A DNA stretch of 10,203 nucleotides, taken from positions 1-10,203 of the forward strand of contig UREY01000044.1 of NCBI GenBank assembly GCA_900546915.1. Direction: 5' to 3'. The notes below the pieces were generated by a model. That model saw only the letters and a program-made list of their open reading frames with translations. It was not told the origin of the DNA and made no database searches. A program made the translations under genes and the position numbers. Positions 1 to 7,456 of the stretch are shown here, in pieces (the first letter of the stretch is position 1; each line of letters begins with the position of its first letter). Source of the stretch: an uncultured Eubacteriales bacterium (GTDB lineage Bacteria; Bacillota; Clostridia; Oscillospirales; Oscillospiraceae).

Positions 1-1828
1 TGTACATCGCCTCAAAGTCACTCTGCTGATAGGGCAAAATCTTAGCCAGAGCAGCCTCCCGGGCCTCAACGGTCTTGGCCACGATCATTTCCCGCATGGC
101 CTTAATCCGGGTGGCCTCAAAGAACATGTGCTCGGTCCGGCACAGTCCGATGCCCTCGGCGCCAAACTTCACCGCCTGAGCGGTATCCCTGGGGGTGTCG
201 GCATTGGTGCGGACCTGAAGCTCCCGGGCCTCATCGGCCCACGCCATGAACCGGCTGAAGTTTCCGGAGATGGTCGCCTCTACCGTATCAACGGCCTCCC
301 CGTAAATGTTGCCGGTGGATCCGTCGATGGAAATCCAATCTCCCTCGTGATAGGTGCGTCCGGCCAAGGTAAACGTCTTGTTCTCTTCGTGCACCGCAAT
401 CTCCCCGCAGCCGGAGACACAGCAGGTGCCCATGCCCCGGGCTACCACAGCGGCGTGGCTGGTCATACCGCCGCGCACCGTGAGGATACCCTGGGAAGCG
501 GCCATGCCCTCAATGTCCTCCGGGCTGGTCTCCAGGCGGACCAGGATCACCTTTTCGCCCCGGGCTGCCCACGCCTTGGCATCGTCGGCAGTGAACACCA
601 CCCGGCCGCAGGCGGCGCCGGGAGAGGCCGCCAGGCCCTTGCCCACCACATGGGCGGCCTTCAAGGCCTGGGCGTCAAACTGCGGGTGCAGCAGCGCGTC
701 GAGCTGCTTGGGCTCTACCCGCATGACCGCTTCCCGTTCATTGATCATCCCTTCATCCACCAAATCCACCGCAATCTGCAGGGCCGCAGCCGCCGTACGC
801 TTGCCGTTTCTGGTCTGGAGCATATAGAGCTTCCCATTCTCAATGGTGAACTCCATATCCTGCATATCCCGGTAATGATTTTCCAGGCGGCTTGCGATAG
901 AGGCAAACTGCTCGTAAACCTGAGGCATATCCTCCTTCAGCTTGTCGATCTTGGAGGGCGTGCGGATGCCGGCCACCACATCTTCGCCCTGGGCGTTGAT
1001 GAGATATTCGCCGAAAAGCTTCTTCTCTCCCGTGGCGGGGTTCCGGGTAAACGCCACGCCGGTACCGGAGTTCTCGTTCAGGTTGCCGAACACCATGGGC
1101 ATCACATTGACGGCGGTTCCCCAGGAATAGGGAATGTCGTTCATGCGGCGATAGTAGTTGGCGCGGGGGTTGTCCCAGGAGCGGAACACGGCCTTGATGG
1201 CCTCCACCATCTGGACCTTGGGATCGGAGGGGAACTCCTCGCCCTTCTCCTGCCGGTAGAACGCCTTAAACCGGGCGACCAGCTCCTTCATATCGTCCTT
1301 GTCCAGATCGATGTCATCCCGGATGCCCTTGGCCGCCTTTAGCTCGTCGATGATCCCCTCAAAGCGCTTTTTGGACAGCTCCATGACCACATCGGAGAAC
1401 ATCTGGATAAACCGGCGGTAGGAGTCGTACACGAAGCGCTCAAACTTCTCCGTGGGATTGCCGGCAATGAGACCGGCCGCGACCTCGTCGTTCATACCCA
1501 GATTTAAGATGGTATCCATCATACCGGGCATGGAGGCCCGGGCGCCGGAACGCACGGAAACCAGCAGCGGCTTATTGGGATCGCCAAACTTCTTGTCATT
1601 GATTTCTTCAATTTTCGCCAGGGCCTCATAGACCTGCGCCATAATTTCCTCGTGAATGGTTCGCCCGTCCTCATAATACCTGGTGCAGGCCTCGGTGGAA
1701 ATGGTGAATCCCTGAGGCACCGGCATACCCAAGCTGGTCATCTCCGCCAGGTTTGCGCCCTTGCCGCCCAGCAACTCCCGCATGGAGCCGTTGCCTTCGG
1801 TGAACAGATAGACATACTTGTGAGACAT
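1..1828 (-). CDS. ppdK: Pyruvate, phosphate dikinase, N-terminal 609 residues (runs off the window)
   Basis: This cytoplasmic enzyme interconverts pyruvate + ATP + Pi and PEP + AMP + PPi; in anaerobic Clostridia it often serves PPi-dependent glycolysis or PEP formation. The product starts MSHKYVYLFTEGNGSMRELL with the N-terminal GGKGANLAEM motif and RSGARASMPGMMDTILNLG, both diagnostic of the nucleotide-binding domain (about residues 1-340). The phosphohistidine domain follows, with GGMTSHAAVVARGMG; the catalytic His is residue 458 (codon 455-457), matching His455 of the Clostridium symbiosum enzyme. The PEP/pyruvate barrel begins near residue 535, with GIGLCRTEHMFF (Arg564). Family members are about 875 residues, so roughly the last 265 residues lie outside the window; there is no sign of truncation other than the edge. 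The start is set by a GAAAGGGG ribosome binding site at 1837-1844. No frameshift or missing residue is visible in the part present. Identification is essentially certain. Confidence 0.97.
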   Translation of the reverse strand, partial: MSHKYVYLFTEGNGSMRELLGGKGANLAEMTSLGMPVPQGFTISTEACTRYYEDGRTIHEEIMAQVYEALAKIEEINDKKFGDPNKPLLVSVRSGARASMPGMMDTILNLGMNDEVAAGLIAGNPTEKFERFVYDSYRRFIQMFSDVVMELSKKRFEGIIDELKAAKGIRDDIDLDKDDMKELVARFKAFYRQEKGEEFPSDPKVQMVEAIKAVFRSWDNPRANYYRRMNDIPYSWGTAVNVMPMVFGNLNENSGTGVAFTRNPATGEKKLFGEYLINAQGEDVVAGIRTPSKIDKLKEDMPQVYEQFASIASRLENHYRDMQDMEFTIENGKLYMLQTRNGKRTAAAALQIAVDLVDEGMINEREAVMRVEPKQLDALLHPQFDAQALKAAHVVGKGLAASPGAACGRVVFTADDAKAWAARGEKVILVRLETSPEDIEGMAASQGILTVRGGMTSHAAVVARGMGTCCVSGCGEIAVHEENKTFTLAGRTYHEGDWISIDGSTGNIYGEAVDTVEATISGNFSRFMAWADEARELQVRTNADTPRDTAQAVKFGAEGIGLCRTEHMFFEATRIKAMREMIVAKTVEAREAALAKILPYQQSDFEAMY

Positions 1829-1904
1829 TCAATTTACCCCTTTCGTTTTCAGACGGCAGCCACTGTTTCTGCCAAATTTTTCTAAACATCATATGCGACA
1901 ATTT

Positions 1905-1933
1905 AGTATAACATGGTACCAGGAAAATTGCAA
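1905..1933 (-). promoter_or_regulatory. Sigma-A-type promoter of ppdK with extended -10
   Basis: Read on the minus strand: -35 TTGCAA (1928-1933), a 17-bp spacer and -10 TATACT (1905-1910), preceded by TG one base upstream (extended -10). The predicted transcript start near 1898 gives a leader of about 70 nt before the ppdK ATG. The -35 is one arm of an inverted repeat described separately. Confidence 0.7.
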
Positions 1934-1944
1934 CGTTTTTGCAA
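1928..1944. promoter_or_regulatory. Inverted repeat over the ppdK -35, possible operator
   Basis: TTGCAACGTTTTTGCAA is two self-complementary TTGCAA copies separated by 5 bp. One copy is the ppdK -35 hexamer and the other lies just upstream of it, a position suited to a repressor or activator. It does not fit the CcpA cre consensus. The regulator is unknown. Confidence 0.35.
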
Positions 1945-2093
1945 CAAAAATCCAGTAGGAACCGCAAGAAACAACCCCTGTCACCCCATTGCCGCCGTCT
2001 TCCGGCAAAACAGGTCCCTTGCAGTCGCCCAAAGCTCCGCCGGAGCGCACGGCGACCGGCAGGCCAATTGGTCTCAAAACCCAGGAGGCCACG
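1945..2093. other. Intergenic stretch without a recognised feature
   Basis: Between the ppdK promoter and the terminator of the next gene I see no convincing gene. Open frames that cross it either continue antisense into neighbouring genes or lack a ribosome binding site. A short TTGCCG/CGGCAA hairpin lies near 1988-2009 but has no T-run. Confidence 0.5.
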
Positions 2094-2094
2094 G

Positions 2095-2127
2095 AAAAAA
2101 GCCGGAACCCATCTCCGAGTTCCGGCT
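2095..2127 (-). terminator. Rho-independent terminator of the membrane acyltransferase-like gene
   Basis: On the minus strand a perfect 9-bp stem, AGCCGGAAC (2119-2127) with GTTCCGGCT (2100-2108), encloses a 10-nt loop and is followed by six T (2095-2100, sharing one base with the stem). It lies about 37 bp after the stop at 2164, so it should isolate ppdK from the upstream gene. Confidence 0.88.
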
Positions 2128-2163
2128 CATCTTCTACGTTCTTCCCTCTGCAAGCAGGCCGGT

Positions 2164-3588
2164 TCAGTCGATGTCCCGGTTTACCTCCTCCGGAGGCTGA
2201 TCCAAAACATCCGGATGCTGCAGCAGGCGCTTCAGGTATTTAAAGACGGTGGCATAGTAAAAGCCGTCCACAATCCGTTCGTCCAGGCAAAACTTCAGGT
2301 CTACATATTTCCGCTGCACCACCGTACCGTCCGCCAAAACCTCATTCGCCCGGCGTTTGCAGCCAAAGGCTCCAAATACCGGCAGATTGCCGAAGTCATA
2401 CAGATGATGATAAATCGCGGGAATCCCCAGAGAACCCATGGAGGTAAAAAATACGGAGCCGTGAAAAGGGCTGACCTCCAGAAGGAATTTGGGCAGCAAG
2501 CCAAAATAGTCCAGCGTCCGCAGCAGCCACACCGTAAACTTCAGGAACACCCCGGGAATCAGCGTCAGCGCCCGGGCGGTGTTGTCAAAGTCGCTGTCCA
2601 AAGGGGTGGACTTGATGTTCTCCACAGCGGCATTGAACTTTCGGTACACGTCTTGAGCGGTATCCGTAGGCGCCAAATGGAGCTTAAAGACAGAGTCCGG
2701 CGCATCGGAGCTCATTTCTTTTTTCGCCGTCATGCAAAACTGGATGTCGTCTCCCCGGGAATAGACCTTCTGTCCCGCCAAAAACCGATTGAGCCCGGGG
2801 TATTTGGCCACCGTCCGGACATAGCCGGCCAGCAGCACATGGGTGAGGCCGAAATTGCTCATCCCCTCCCGCCGCTTTTGACGGATATACCGCTCCATCG
2901 CCGAGATTTCAATGGTGTCTGCAAAAAAGTTGGTGGAGGTATTCCGGGTCACCATGATGTACGGAGAAATCTGCGCCATGGGATACAGGGTCCGGAGGCG
3001 GCGGCCGTCGGGCCGGTCTCCCCAAGTGGCGTGATATTTGCCGTCGCTCTGAATCCAGGTGGCAAAAACGCCGAAAATCAATCCCAACAGAAACAGGGTG
3101 TCCGGCGCCAGATGCAAAACCGAGTTCATGACAAACTGGGGGCTGATCCGTCCCCAGTGGGTTGCGGCGCGAAACGCCAGAGGAATCAGGTAAATGAGCA
3201 GCAGCACCCAGAAATGGCGCATCCTGCCGTCCACCGCCAGGGCATACACCGTGGCCAGGGTAAAATACAAAAAACAATATAGGAAAAAATACCAGTTGTT
3301 CAGGTCCGGCATCGCCGTCCGGGTGTAGAAGCACAGATACAGCGCCATCATGTAAATGGGAATGGCGGTCTTAAAGTAACGCTCCTGGCCGTTCAGGAGG
3401 CAGATGAGCGCAAAAAGCACGCACGCCGCTGCAGGGAGGACCACCTGGCCCCAAACATATCCGCTGCCGCCTGTTCCTCTCACACAGGCCAGCACAATTC
3501 GGACCACTGCAGATGCGATCATGCACAGCGCCATCAGCCAGGTCAGCGGGTTTTTCCGGCTGACGTAAAATCTGATTCGTTTGTCCAT
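2164..3588 (-). CDS. Membrane protein with degenerate 2-oxoacid dehydrogenase E2-type acyltransferase domain
   Basis: The 474-residue product has two halves. Residues 1-180 hold about six hydrophobic helices (roughly 14-36, 45-66, 73-89, 99-119, 126-142, 157-179). Residues 200-462 resemble the E2/chloramphenicol acetyltransferase fold: IEISAMERYIRQKRREGMSNFGLTHVLLAGYVR, then TSMGSLGI and a final LDERIVDGFYYATVFKYLKRLL, which aligns with the E2 signature DHRxxDG. Here Glu437 stands where the catalytic His should be, while Arg438, Asp441 and Gly442 are kept. There is no lipoyl or subunit-binding domain and no E1 or E3 gene nearby, so it is not a normal dehydrogenase component. Acyl transfer at the membrane, or a non-catalytic role, is inferred; the substrate is unknown. 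I chose the ATG at 3588 because the -10 box lies at 3596-3601; the upstream in-frame TTG (3660) and ATG (3597) would sit before or inside the promoter. No SD precedes this ATG, so a leaderless transcript is likely. Confidence 0.8.
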   Translation of the reverse strand: MDKRIRFYVSRKNPLTWLMALCMIASAVVRIVLACVRGTGGSGYVWGQVVLPAAACVLFALICLLNGQERYFKTAIPIYMMALYLCFYTRTAMPDLNNWYFFLYCFLYFTLATVYALAVDGRMRHFWVLLLIYLIPLAFRAATHWGRISPQFVMNSVLHLAPDTLFLLGLIFGVFATWIQSDGKYHATWGDRPDGRRLRTLYPMAQISPYIMVTRNTSTNFFADTIEISAMERYIRQKRREGMSNFGLTHVLLAGYVRTVAKYPGLNRFLAGQKVYSRGDDIQFCMTAKKEMSSDAPDSVFKLHLAPTDTAQDVYRKFNAAVENIKSTPLDSDFDNTARALTLIPGVFLKFTVWLLRTLDYFGLLPKFLLEVSPFHGSVFFTSMGSLGIPAIYHHLYDFGNLPVFGAFGCKRRANEVLADGTVVQRKYVDLKFCLDERIVDGFYYATVFKYLKRLLQHPDVLDQPPEEVNRDID

Positions 3589-3595
3589 GGGGTTC

Positions 3596-3624
3596 ATTAT
3601 ACCAGGACCTTCGTCGGAATTCAA
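3596..3624 (-). promoter_or_regulatory. Near-consensus sigma-A promoter abutting the acyltransferase-like gene
   Basis: Minus strand: -35 TTGAAT (3619-3624), 17-bp spacer, -10 TATAAT (3596-3601) with the extended TGG before it. The last base of the -10 is followed by 7 nt and then the ATG at 3588, so transcription is predicted to start at or next to the A of the start codon. Confidence 0.75.
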
Positions 3625-3664
3625 CAAAAAACAGAGAATCTTAATGGTAATGATCCCCAAAAAG

Positions 3665-4549
3665 CTAATTTTTGGCTTCCAAACGGCGCCTCAACTCCCG
3701 CAGAAACGCCGGCGTGGTGCCGCAGCAGCCTCCCAGCAAACCGGCGCCCATCTGAGCCGCCTCCGTTTGCAGCCGGGCAAATTCCTCCGCACCCATGGGA
3801 TACACCGCCCGTCCCTCGGGCGAGACGCTGGGGATTCCCGCGTTGGGCTTGGAGATCAGCAGCCCCCGGACATACCGGCGCAGCCGGGCAACCAACGCGG
3901 GCAGCGCCGGAGAGGCCGCCACACAGTTAAAGCCCACCGCCGCAGCCCCTGCCTCCTCCAGCTCCCGAAGCACAGGCCCTGCTTCTTGGCCGGAGAACAG
4001 CGCGCCGTCGGGCTGCATGGTAAAGCTGTACATCACCGGAACCGCCCCTCCCTCCAGCTCCGCCGCCAAAAGCACGGCTTCCGCCTCCTGGGGGTACAGG
4101 AGCGTCTCAGCCACCAGCAAATCCGCCCCACCTGCCAGCAGTCCGGCAATCTGGCGGCGGTACAGCTCCGTCATTGTGTGAAAGTTTTCCGGCCGGAAGG
4201 ACTCCAAGCTTGCCGCCATGGTGGCCAAATCTCCCGCCACCCAAACACCGGGGCCGGCGGCCCGACGGGTCAGCTGCACCAGTCTTGCGTTCAGGGCCTC
4301 GGTCCGGGCCTCCATCCCGGCCTCCCTCAAGGCCGCAGGCTGGGCTTGAAACGTGGGCGCATAGAGGATCCGGCTCCCGGCGTCCACGTAAGCGCGCTGC
4401 AGCTCCAGCACCACCTCCGGGTGGGCATCCGCCCACAACTCGGCGGGCGTCCCCCGGGGCATCCCCCGCTCCAACAGAACCGAACCCACGGCGCCGTCCA
4501 ACAGCACCGGTCCGGAGTGGACCAGCTCCTGAAATTCTTGCTTTGTCAT
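3665..4549 (-). CDS. Homocysteine S-methyltransferase family protein (zinc-type)
   Basis: The enzyme moves a methyl group to homocysteine to make methionine in the cytoplasm. The 294-residue product spans one complete methyltransferase barrel: DGAVGSVLLERG (residues 18-29) corresponds to the family's N-terminal DGxxGT motif, GFNC gives Cys209, SKPNAGIP lies at 233-240, and LLGGCCGTTP gives Cys275-Cys276. Cys209, Cys275 and Cys276 are the three expected zinc ligands that bind the homocysteine thiolate. The length fits the stand-alone family (MmuM/YitJ-type or the first module of MetH); no folate- or cobalamin-binding module is fused, so the methyl donor (S-methylmethionine, betaine or a methylcorrinoid partner) cannot be read from the sequence. 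The start is the ATG at 4549 behind a GGGGGG ribosome binding site (4557-4562); an in-frame longer start at 4639 lies upstream of the promoter. The stop is 76 bp upstream of the acyltransferase-like gene, which has its own promoter. Confidence 0.9.
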   Translation of the reverse strand: MTKQEFQELVHSGPVLLDGAVGSVLLERGMPRGTPAELWADAHPEVVLELQRAYVDAGSRILYAPTFQAQPAALREAGMEARTEALNARLVQLTRRAAGPGVWVAGDLATMAASLESFRPENFHTMTELYRRQIAGLLAGGADLLVAETLLYPQEAEAVLLAAELEGGAVPVMYSFTMQPDGALFSGQEAGPVLRELEEAGAAAVGFNCVAASPALPALVARLRRYVRGLLISKPNAGIPSVSPEGRAVYPMGAEEFARLQTEAAQMGAGLLGGCCGTTPAFLRELRRRLEAKN

Positions 4550-4573
4550 CTTGCATCCCCCCAGTTTTTTCCC

Positions 4574-4602
4574 AGTATAACCTGAAGAAATCCAAAATAC
4601 AA
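4574..4602 (-). promoter_or_regulatory. Probable promoter of the homocysteine methyltransferase gene
   Basis: Minus strand: -35 TTGTAT (4597-4602, a weak match), 17-bp spacer, -10 TATACT (4574-4579). The predicted start near 4567 leaves a leader of about 18 nt that contains the G-rich ribosome binding site. Confidence 0.55.
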
Positions 4603-4723
4603 GGGGCATTCCCCAAACGAAACGCCGCCCCTGCTCCATACTAACCAGGACGCCCGTCTGTCGGCGCCGGGGGAAAGAGGGCCGCCCGGCGCTGTATTTC
4701 CTGCGGAAACCCCGGAGCCTCGG

Positions 4724-4752
4724 TTGAAAAACGGTTCCGTTTGGGATAAAAT
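4724..4752 (+). promoter_or_regulatory. Sigma-A promoter of the GTPase-NYN fusion gene
   Basis: TTGAAA (4724-4729), 17-bp spacer, TAAAAT (4747-4752); each hexamer differs from consensus at one base. The -10 touches the in-frame ATG at 4753, so that ATG cannot be in the mRNA and the start must be the ATG at 4798. Divergent from the methyltransferase promoter, with about 120 bp between the two -35 boxes in which I see no clear operator. Confidence 0.7.
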
Positions 4753-4797
4753 ATGGAAAAACGCCGGAAGGCGAACCTGCAAAGGAAGCATCTGCCT

Positions 4798-7380
4798 ATG
4801 AAGCCATTAATCACCGGCATTCTGGCCCACGTCGACGCCGGAAAGACCACCCTCTCGGAAGCCATGCTGTACTGCACCGGACGGCTCAAACGTCTGGGGC
4901 GCGTGGATCACCGGGACTCTTTTCTGGATACCCACAGCCTGGAGCGGGCCCGGGGCATTACCATTTTCTCCAAGCAAGCCCGCCTCACTGCAGGAAACAC
5001 GGAAATCACCCTGCTGGATACGCCGGGACACGTGGATTTTTCTCCTGAAACGGAGCGCACCCTTCCGGTTTTGGACTGCGCCGTTTTGGTCATCAGCGGA
5101 ACCGACGGCGTCCAGGCGCACACGCTGACCCTGTGGCAACTGTTGCGCCGGTATCACGTCCCCACTTTTTTATTCATCAACAAAATGGACCTGCCCGGCT
5201 GCGACGCCGCCGGCCTGATGCAGCAGATTAAGCAGCGCCTCTGCGACAGCTGCGTCAATTTCTCCCAATCTCCCCAGCAAACCGGAGAGGAGGCCGCCCT
5301 GTGCAGCGAGGGCGCTTTGGAAGAATTTGTTCAAACCGGGCAGGTCTGTCAAAGGACGCTGGCGGAGTTGGTCGCCCGGGAGCAGCTGTTTCCCTGCTTT
5401 TTCGGCTCGGCGCTCCGGCTCTCCGGAGTAGAGGCGCTTTTATCGGGACTGGACTCCCTCACCTCCCCCCGGTCCTATCCCGCCCAATTCTCCGCCCGGG
5501 TTTATCAGATCGGACGGGATCCCCAGGGAAACCGCCTGACTTATCTGAAGGTCACCGGCGGCTGCCTGCCTGTACGCACCGCCGTGTCCTACCGCCTGCC
5601 GGAGGGAGAAGCGCTGGAGGAAAAGGTCAAAGAGATCCGGCTGTATTCCGGCTCCCGCTTTGAGGCGACGGCCCAGGCTCCTGCGGGAAGCGTCTGCGCC
5701 GTTCTGGGGCTGACTCGGACTTATCCGGGCCTACGCCTGGGCGCAGAGCAGGACAGCGGCTTCCAACCGGTCCTGGAGCCGGTGATGACTTACCGGCTTT
5801 GCCTGCCGCCGGGCTGCGACCCGGCGCAAATGCTGCCGAAGCTGCGGCAGCTGGAGGAAGAGGAGCCCCAGCTGCACCTCGTCTGGGACAGCCGCCTGCA
5901 GGAAATCCGGGCTCAGCTCATGGGACCGGTGCAGATTGAAATTCTAAAAAGCTTGGTTCAAGAGCGGTTCGACATCGCCCTCTCGGTGGAAGCCGGACAA
6001 ATTTTGTATAAGGAGACCATCGCAGCGCCTGTGGAAGGCGTGGGGCATTTTGAACCCCTGCGCCATTACGCCGAGGTCCACCTGCTTCTGGAGCCCCTTC
6101 CGCCGGGCAGCGGCCTGGTATTCGACACCCGCTGCAGCGAAGATGTGCTGGAGCGGTCCTGGCAGCGGTTGATTCTCACGCATTTGCAGGAAAGAACCCA
6201 TCTGGGCGTCCTCACCGGCTCTCCCATCACCGATATGAAGCTCACCCTGATGTCCGGACGGGCGCATCTGAAGCACACAGAGGGAGGCGACTTCCGGCAG
6301 GCCACCTACCGGGCCGTGCGCCAGGGCCTGATGCAAGCCCAAAGCGTCTTGCTGGAGCCCTGCTACCGCTTCCGTCTCACCCTCCCCCAGGCACAGCTGG
6401 GCCGGGCCATCGGAGACCTGCGGGCCATGTCCGCCGCTTTTACCCAAGAGCAGGAGGAAGACCTGGCCGTTCTCACCGGCACGGTTCCGGTTGCGGCTCT
6501 GGGCGACTATGCCACAACTGTGGCATCCTATACCCGGGGACGCGGACGGCTCAGCTGCTCGCCCGGCGGCTACGTCCCCTGCCGGGACCAGGAGCAGGTG
6601 GTGCAGTCGTTGGGCTATGACCCCGAGGCGGATCTGGAGCACACGCCGGATTCTGTTTTCTGCGCCCACGGGGCCGGTTTCACCGTAAAATGGCAGGAGG
6701 TTCCGGCCTACATGCATTTGGAATCCTGTCTTCGCCCGGAAGTCCCCCAAGCGCCGGCGCCACCTCCCAGAGTCAATCTGGACGACCGGGAGCTGGAAGC
6801 CATCATGGAGCGGGAATTCGGCCCCATTCGCCGCCCGGTATACCGGAGCGCATCTCCGGCGGCGCCGGACCGGCGAGAGTATCTGATCGTAGACGGCTAT
6901 AACATCCTCTTCGCCTGGGATGAGCTGCGGGACCTGGCGCAAGAGGATTTGGAAGCTGCCCGGCAAGCCCTGATGGACATGCTCAGCAATTACTGTGCCT
7001 TTAAAAACCGAGAGGTCATTTTAGTTTTCGACGGCTATCAGGTGAAAGGCAACCGGGGCGAACGATTCCGGTACCACAATCTTTTTGTGGTATACACCAG
7101 GGAAAACGAAACCGGCGATATGTATATTGAGTCCCTGGTCCGGGGAATCGGCAAGCACGACCGGGTCTGGGTCGCCACCTCCGACAGCCTGATTCAGCTC
7201 TCCGCCTTTCGCACCGGTGTGCTGCGCCTCTCGGCCCGGGAGCTCAAGGCTGAAATTGAGACTGTCCGGGGTGAGATGAACACCCTGCTGCAGTCTCTGG
7301 ACCGCGCCCAGGCCGTCGCCCGGCAGAAGGAAATCAGGCAACAAATTCCAGAGGAGATTTTGCGTCTTCTACCCGATTGA
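4798..7380 (+). CDS. TetM/EF-G-like translation-factor GTPase fused to a C-terminal NYN (Rae1/YacP-like) ribonuclease domain
   Basis: The 860-residue product is a ribosome-type GTPase followed by a nuclease fold. GTPase motifs are intact: AHVDAGKTT (10-18), RGITI (52-56), DTPGH (74-78), NKMD (128-131) and GSAL (203-206). Beta-barrel domain II starts near 230, and domains III-V run to about 640; TYRAVRQGLMQAQ and LLEPCYRFRLTLPQ match the TetM domain IV/V region. After a family-typical linker (ELEAIMEREFGPIRR) a NYN domain covers about 694-825: IVDGYNI with Asp699, VFDGYQVKG with Asp745, ENETGD with Glu771 and Asp774, VATSD with Asp796, then LRLSARELKAEIE. These match B. subtilis YacP/Rae1, an endonuclease that cuts mRNA in the ribosomal A site. 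The inferred role is ribosome binding in the A site coupled to RNA cleavage; tetracycline resistance is not supported. The start is the ATG at 4798 with AAAGGAAG at 4781-4788; an earlier ATG at 4753 abuts the -10. Monocistronic; convergent with the CBS gene. Confidence 0.9.
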   Translation: MKPLITGILAHVDAGKTTLSEAMLYCTGRLKRLGRVDHRDSFLDTHSLERARGITIFSKQARLTAGNTEITLLDTPGHVDFSPETERTLPVLDCAVLVISGTDGVQAHTLTLWQLLRRYHVPTFLFINKMDLPGCDAAGLMQQIKQRLCDSCVNFSQSPQQTGEEAALCSEGALEEFVQTGQVCQRTLAELVAREQLFPCFFGSALRLSGVEALLSGLDSLTSPRSYPAQFSARVYQIGRDPQGNRLTYLKVTGGCLPVRTAVSYRLPEGEALEEKVKEIRLYSGSRFEATAQAPAGSVCAVLGLTRTYPGLRLGAEQDSGFQPVLEPVMTYRLCLPPGCDPAQMLPKLRQLEEEEPQLHLVWDSRLQEIRAQLMGPVQIEILKSLVQERFDIALSVEAGQILYKETIAAPVEGVGHFEPLRHYAEVHLLLEPLPPGSGLVFDTRCSEDVLERSWQRLILTHLQERTHLGVLTGSPITDMKLTLMSGRAHLKHTEGGDFRQATYRAVRQGLMQAQSVLLEPCYRFRLTLPQAQLGRAIGDLRAMSAAFTQEQEEDLAVLTGTVPVAALGDYATTVASYTRGRGRLSCSPGGYVPCRDQEQVVQSLGYDPEADLEHTPDSVFCAHGAGFTVKWQEVPAYMHLESCLRPEVPQAPAPPPRVNLDDRELEAIMEREFGPIRRPVYRSASPAAPDRREYLIVDGYNILFAWDELRDLAQEDLEAARQALMDMLSNYCAFKNREVILVFDGYQVKGNRGERFRYHNLFVVYTRENETGDMYIESLVRGIGKHDRVWVATSDSLIQLSAFRTGVLRLSARELKAEIETVRGEMNTLLQSLDRAQAVARQKEIRQQIPEEILRLLPD

Positions 7381-7392
7381 TCCCTTCGGCAT

Positions 7393-7432
7393 AAAAATGC
7401 CCCAGGCCGCCTTCTCCGGCAGCCTGGGGGCA
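7393..7432 (-). terminator. Rho-independent terminator of the CBS-domain gene
   Basis: On the minus strand TGCCCCCAGGC (7422-7432) pairs with GCCTGGGGCA (7398-7407) with one bulged base, the apical part adding a further GCC/GGC pairing, and is followed by five T (7393-7397). It sits 24 bp after the CBS gene's stop. It may also slow plus-strand transcription from the GTPase gene, but there is no plus-strand T-run. Confidence 0.8.
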
Positions 7433-7456
7433 AGGGAGTATGTACAAACAGGTCCG

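Noticed and set aside
128..1342. Long plus-strand open frame of 404 codons
   Set aside because: It lies antisense to ppdK, whose frame is unmistakable; the plus-strand translation is low-complexity and matches no family I recognise.
1928..1944. CcpA cre site at the ppdK promoter
   Set aside because: The spacing between the TGNAA half and the central CG does not fit the cre consensus on either strand.
1939..3282. Long plus-strand open frame of 447 codons
   Set aside because: It is antisense to the membrane acyltransferase-like gene, crosses that gene's terminator and has a basic, shadow-like composition.
3657..3675. CCAAAAA/TTTTTGG hairpin at the end of the methyltransferase gene as a terminator
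   Set aside because: The stem is AT-rich, overlaps the stop codon and is not followed by a T-run on the minus strand; any termination would be weak.
4753..4797. Earlier in-frame ATG for the GTPase-NYN gene
   Set aside because: It directly follows the -10 box at 4747-4752, so it would lie upstream of the transcript start; the ATG at 4798 has a proper SD.
4798..6700. Tetracycline resistance gene of the TetM/TetW class
   Set aside because: The similarity is at family level only, the critical domain IV tip differs, and the protein carries an extra nuclease domain.
5944..6966. Minus-strand open frame of 340 codons
   Set aside because: Antisense to the GTPase gene in a GC-rich region; no SD and no recognisable domain.
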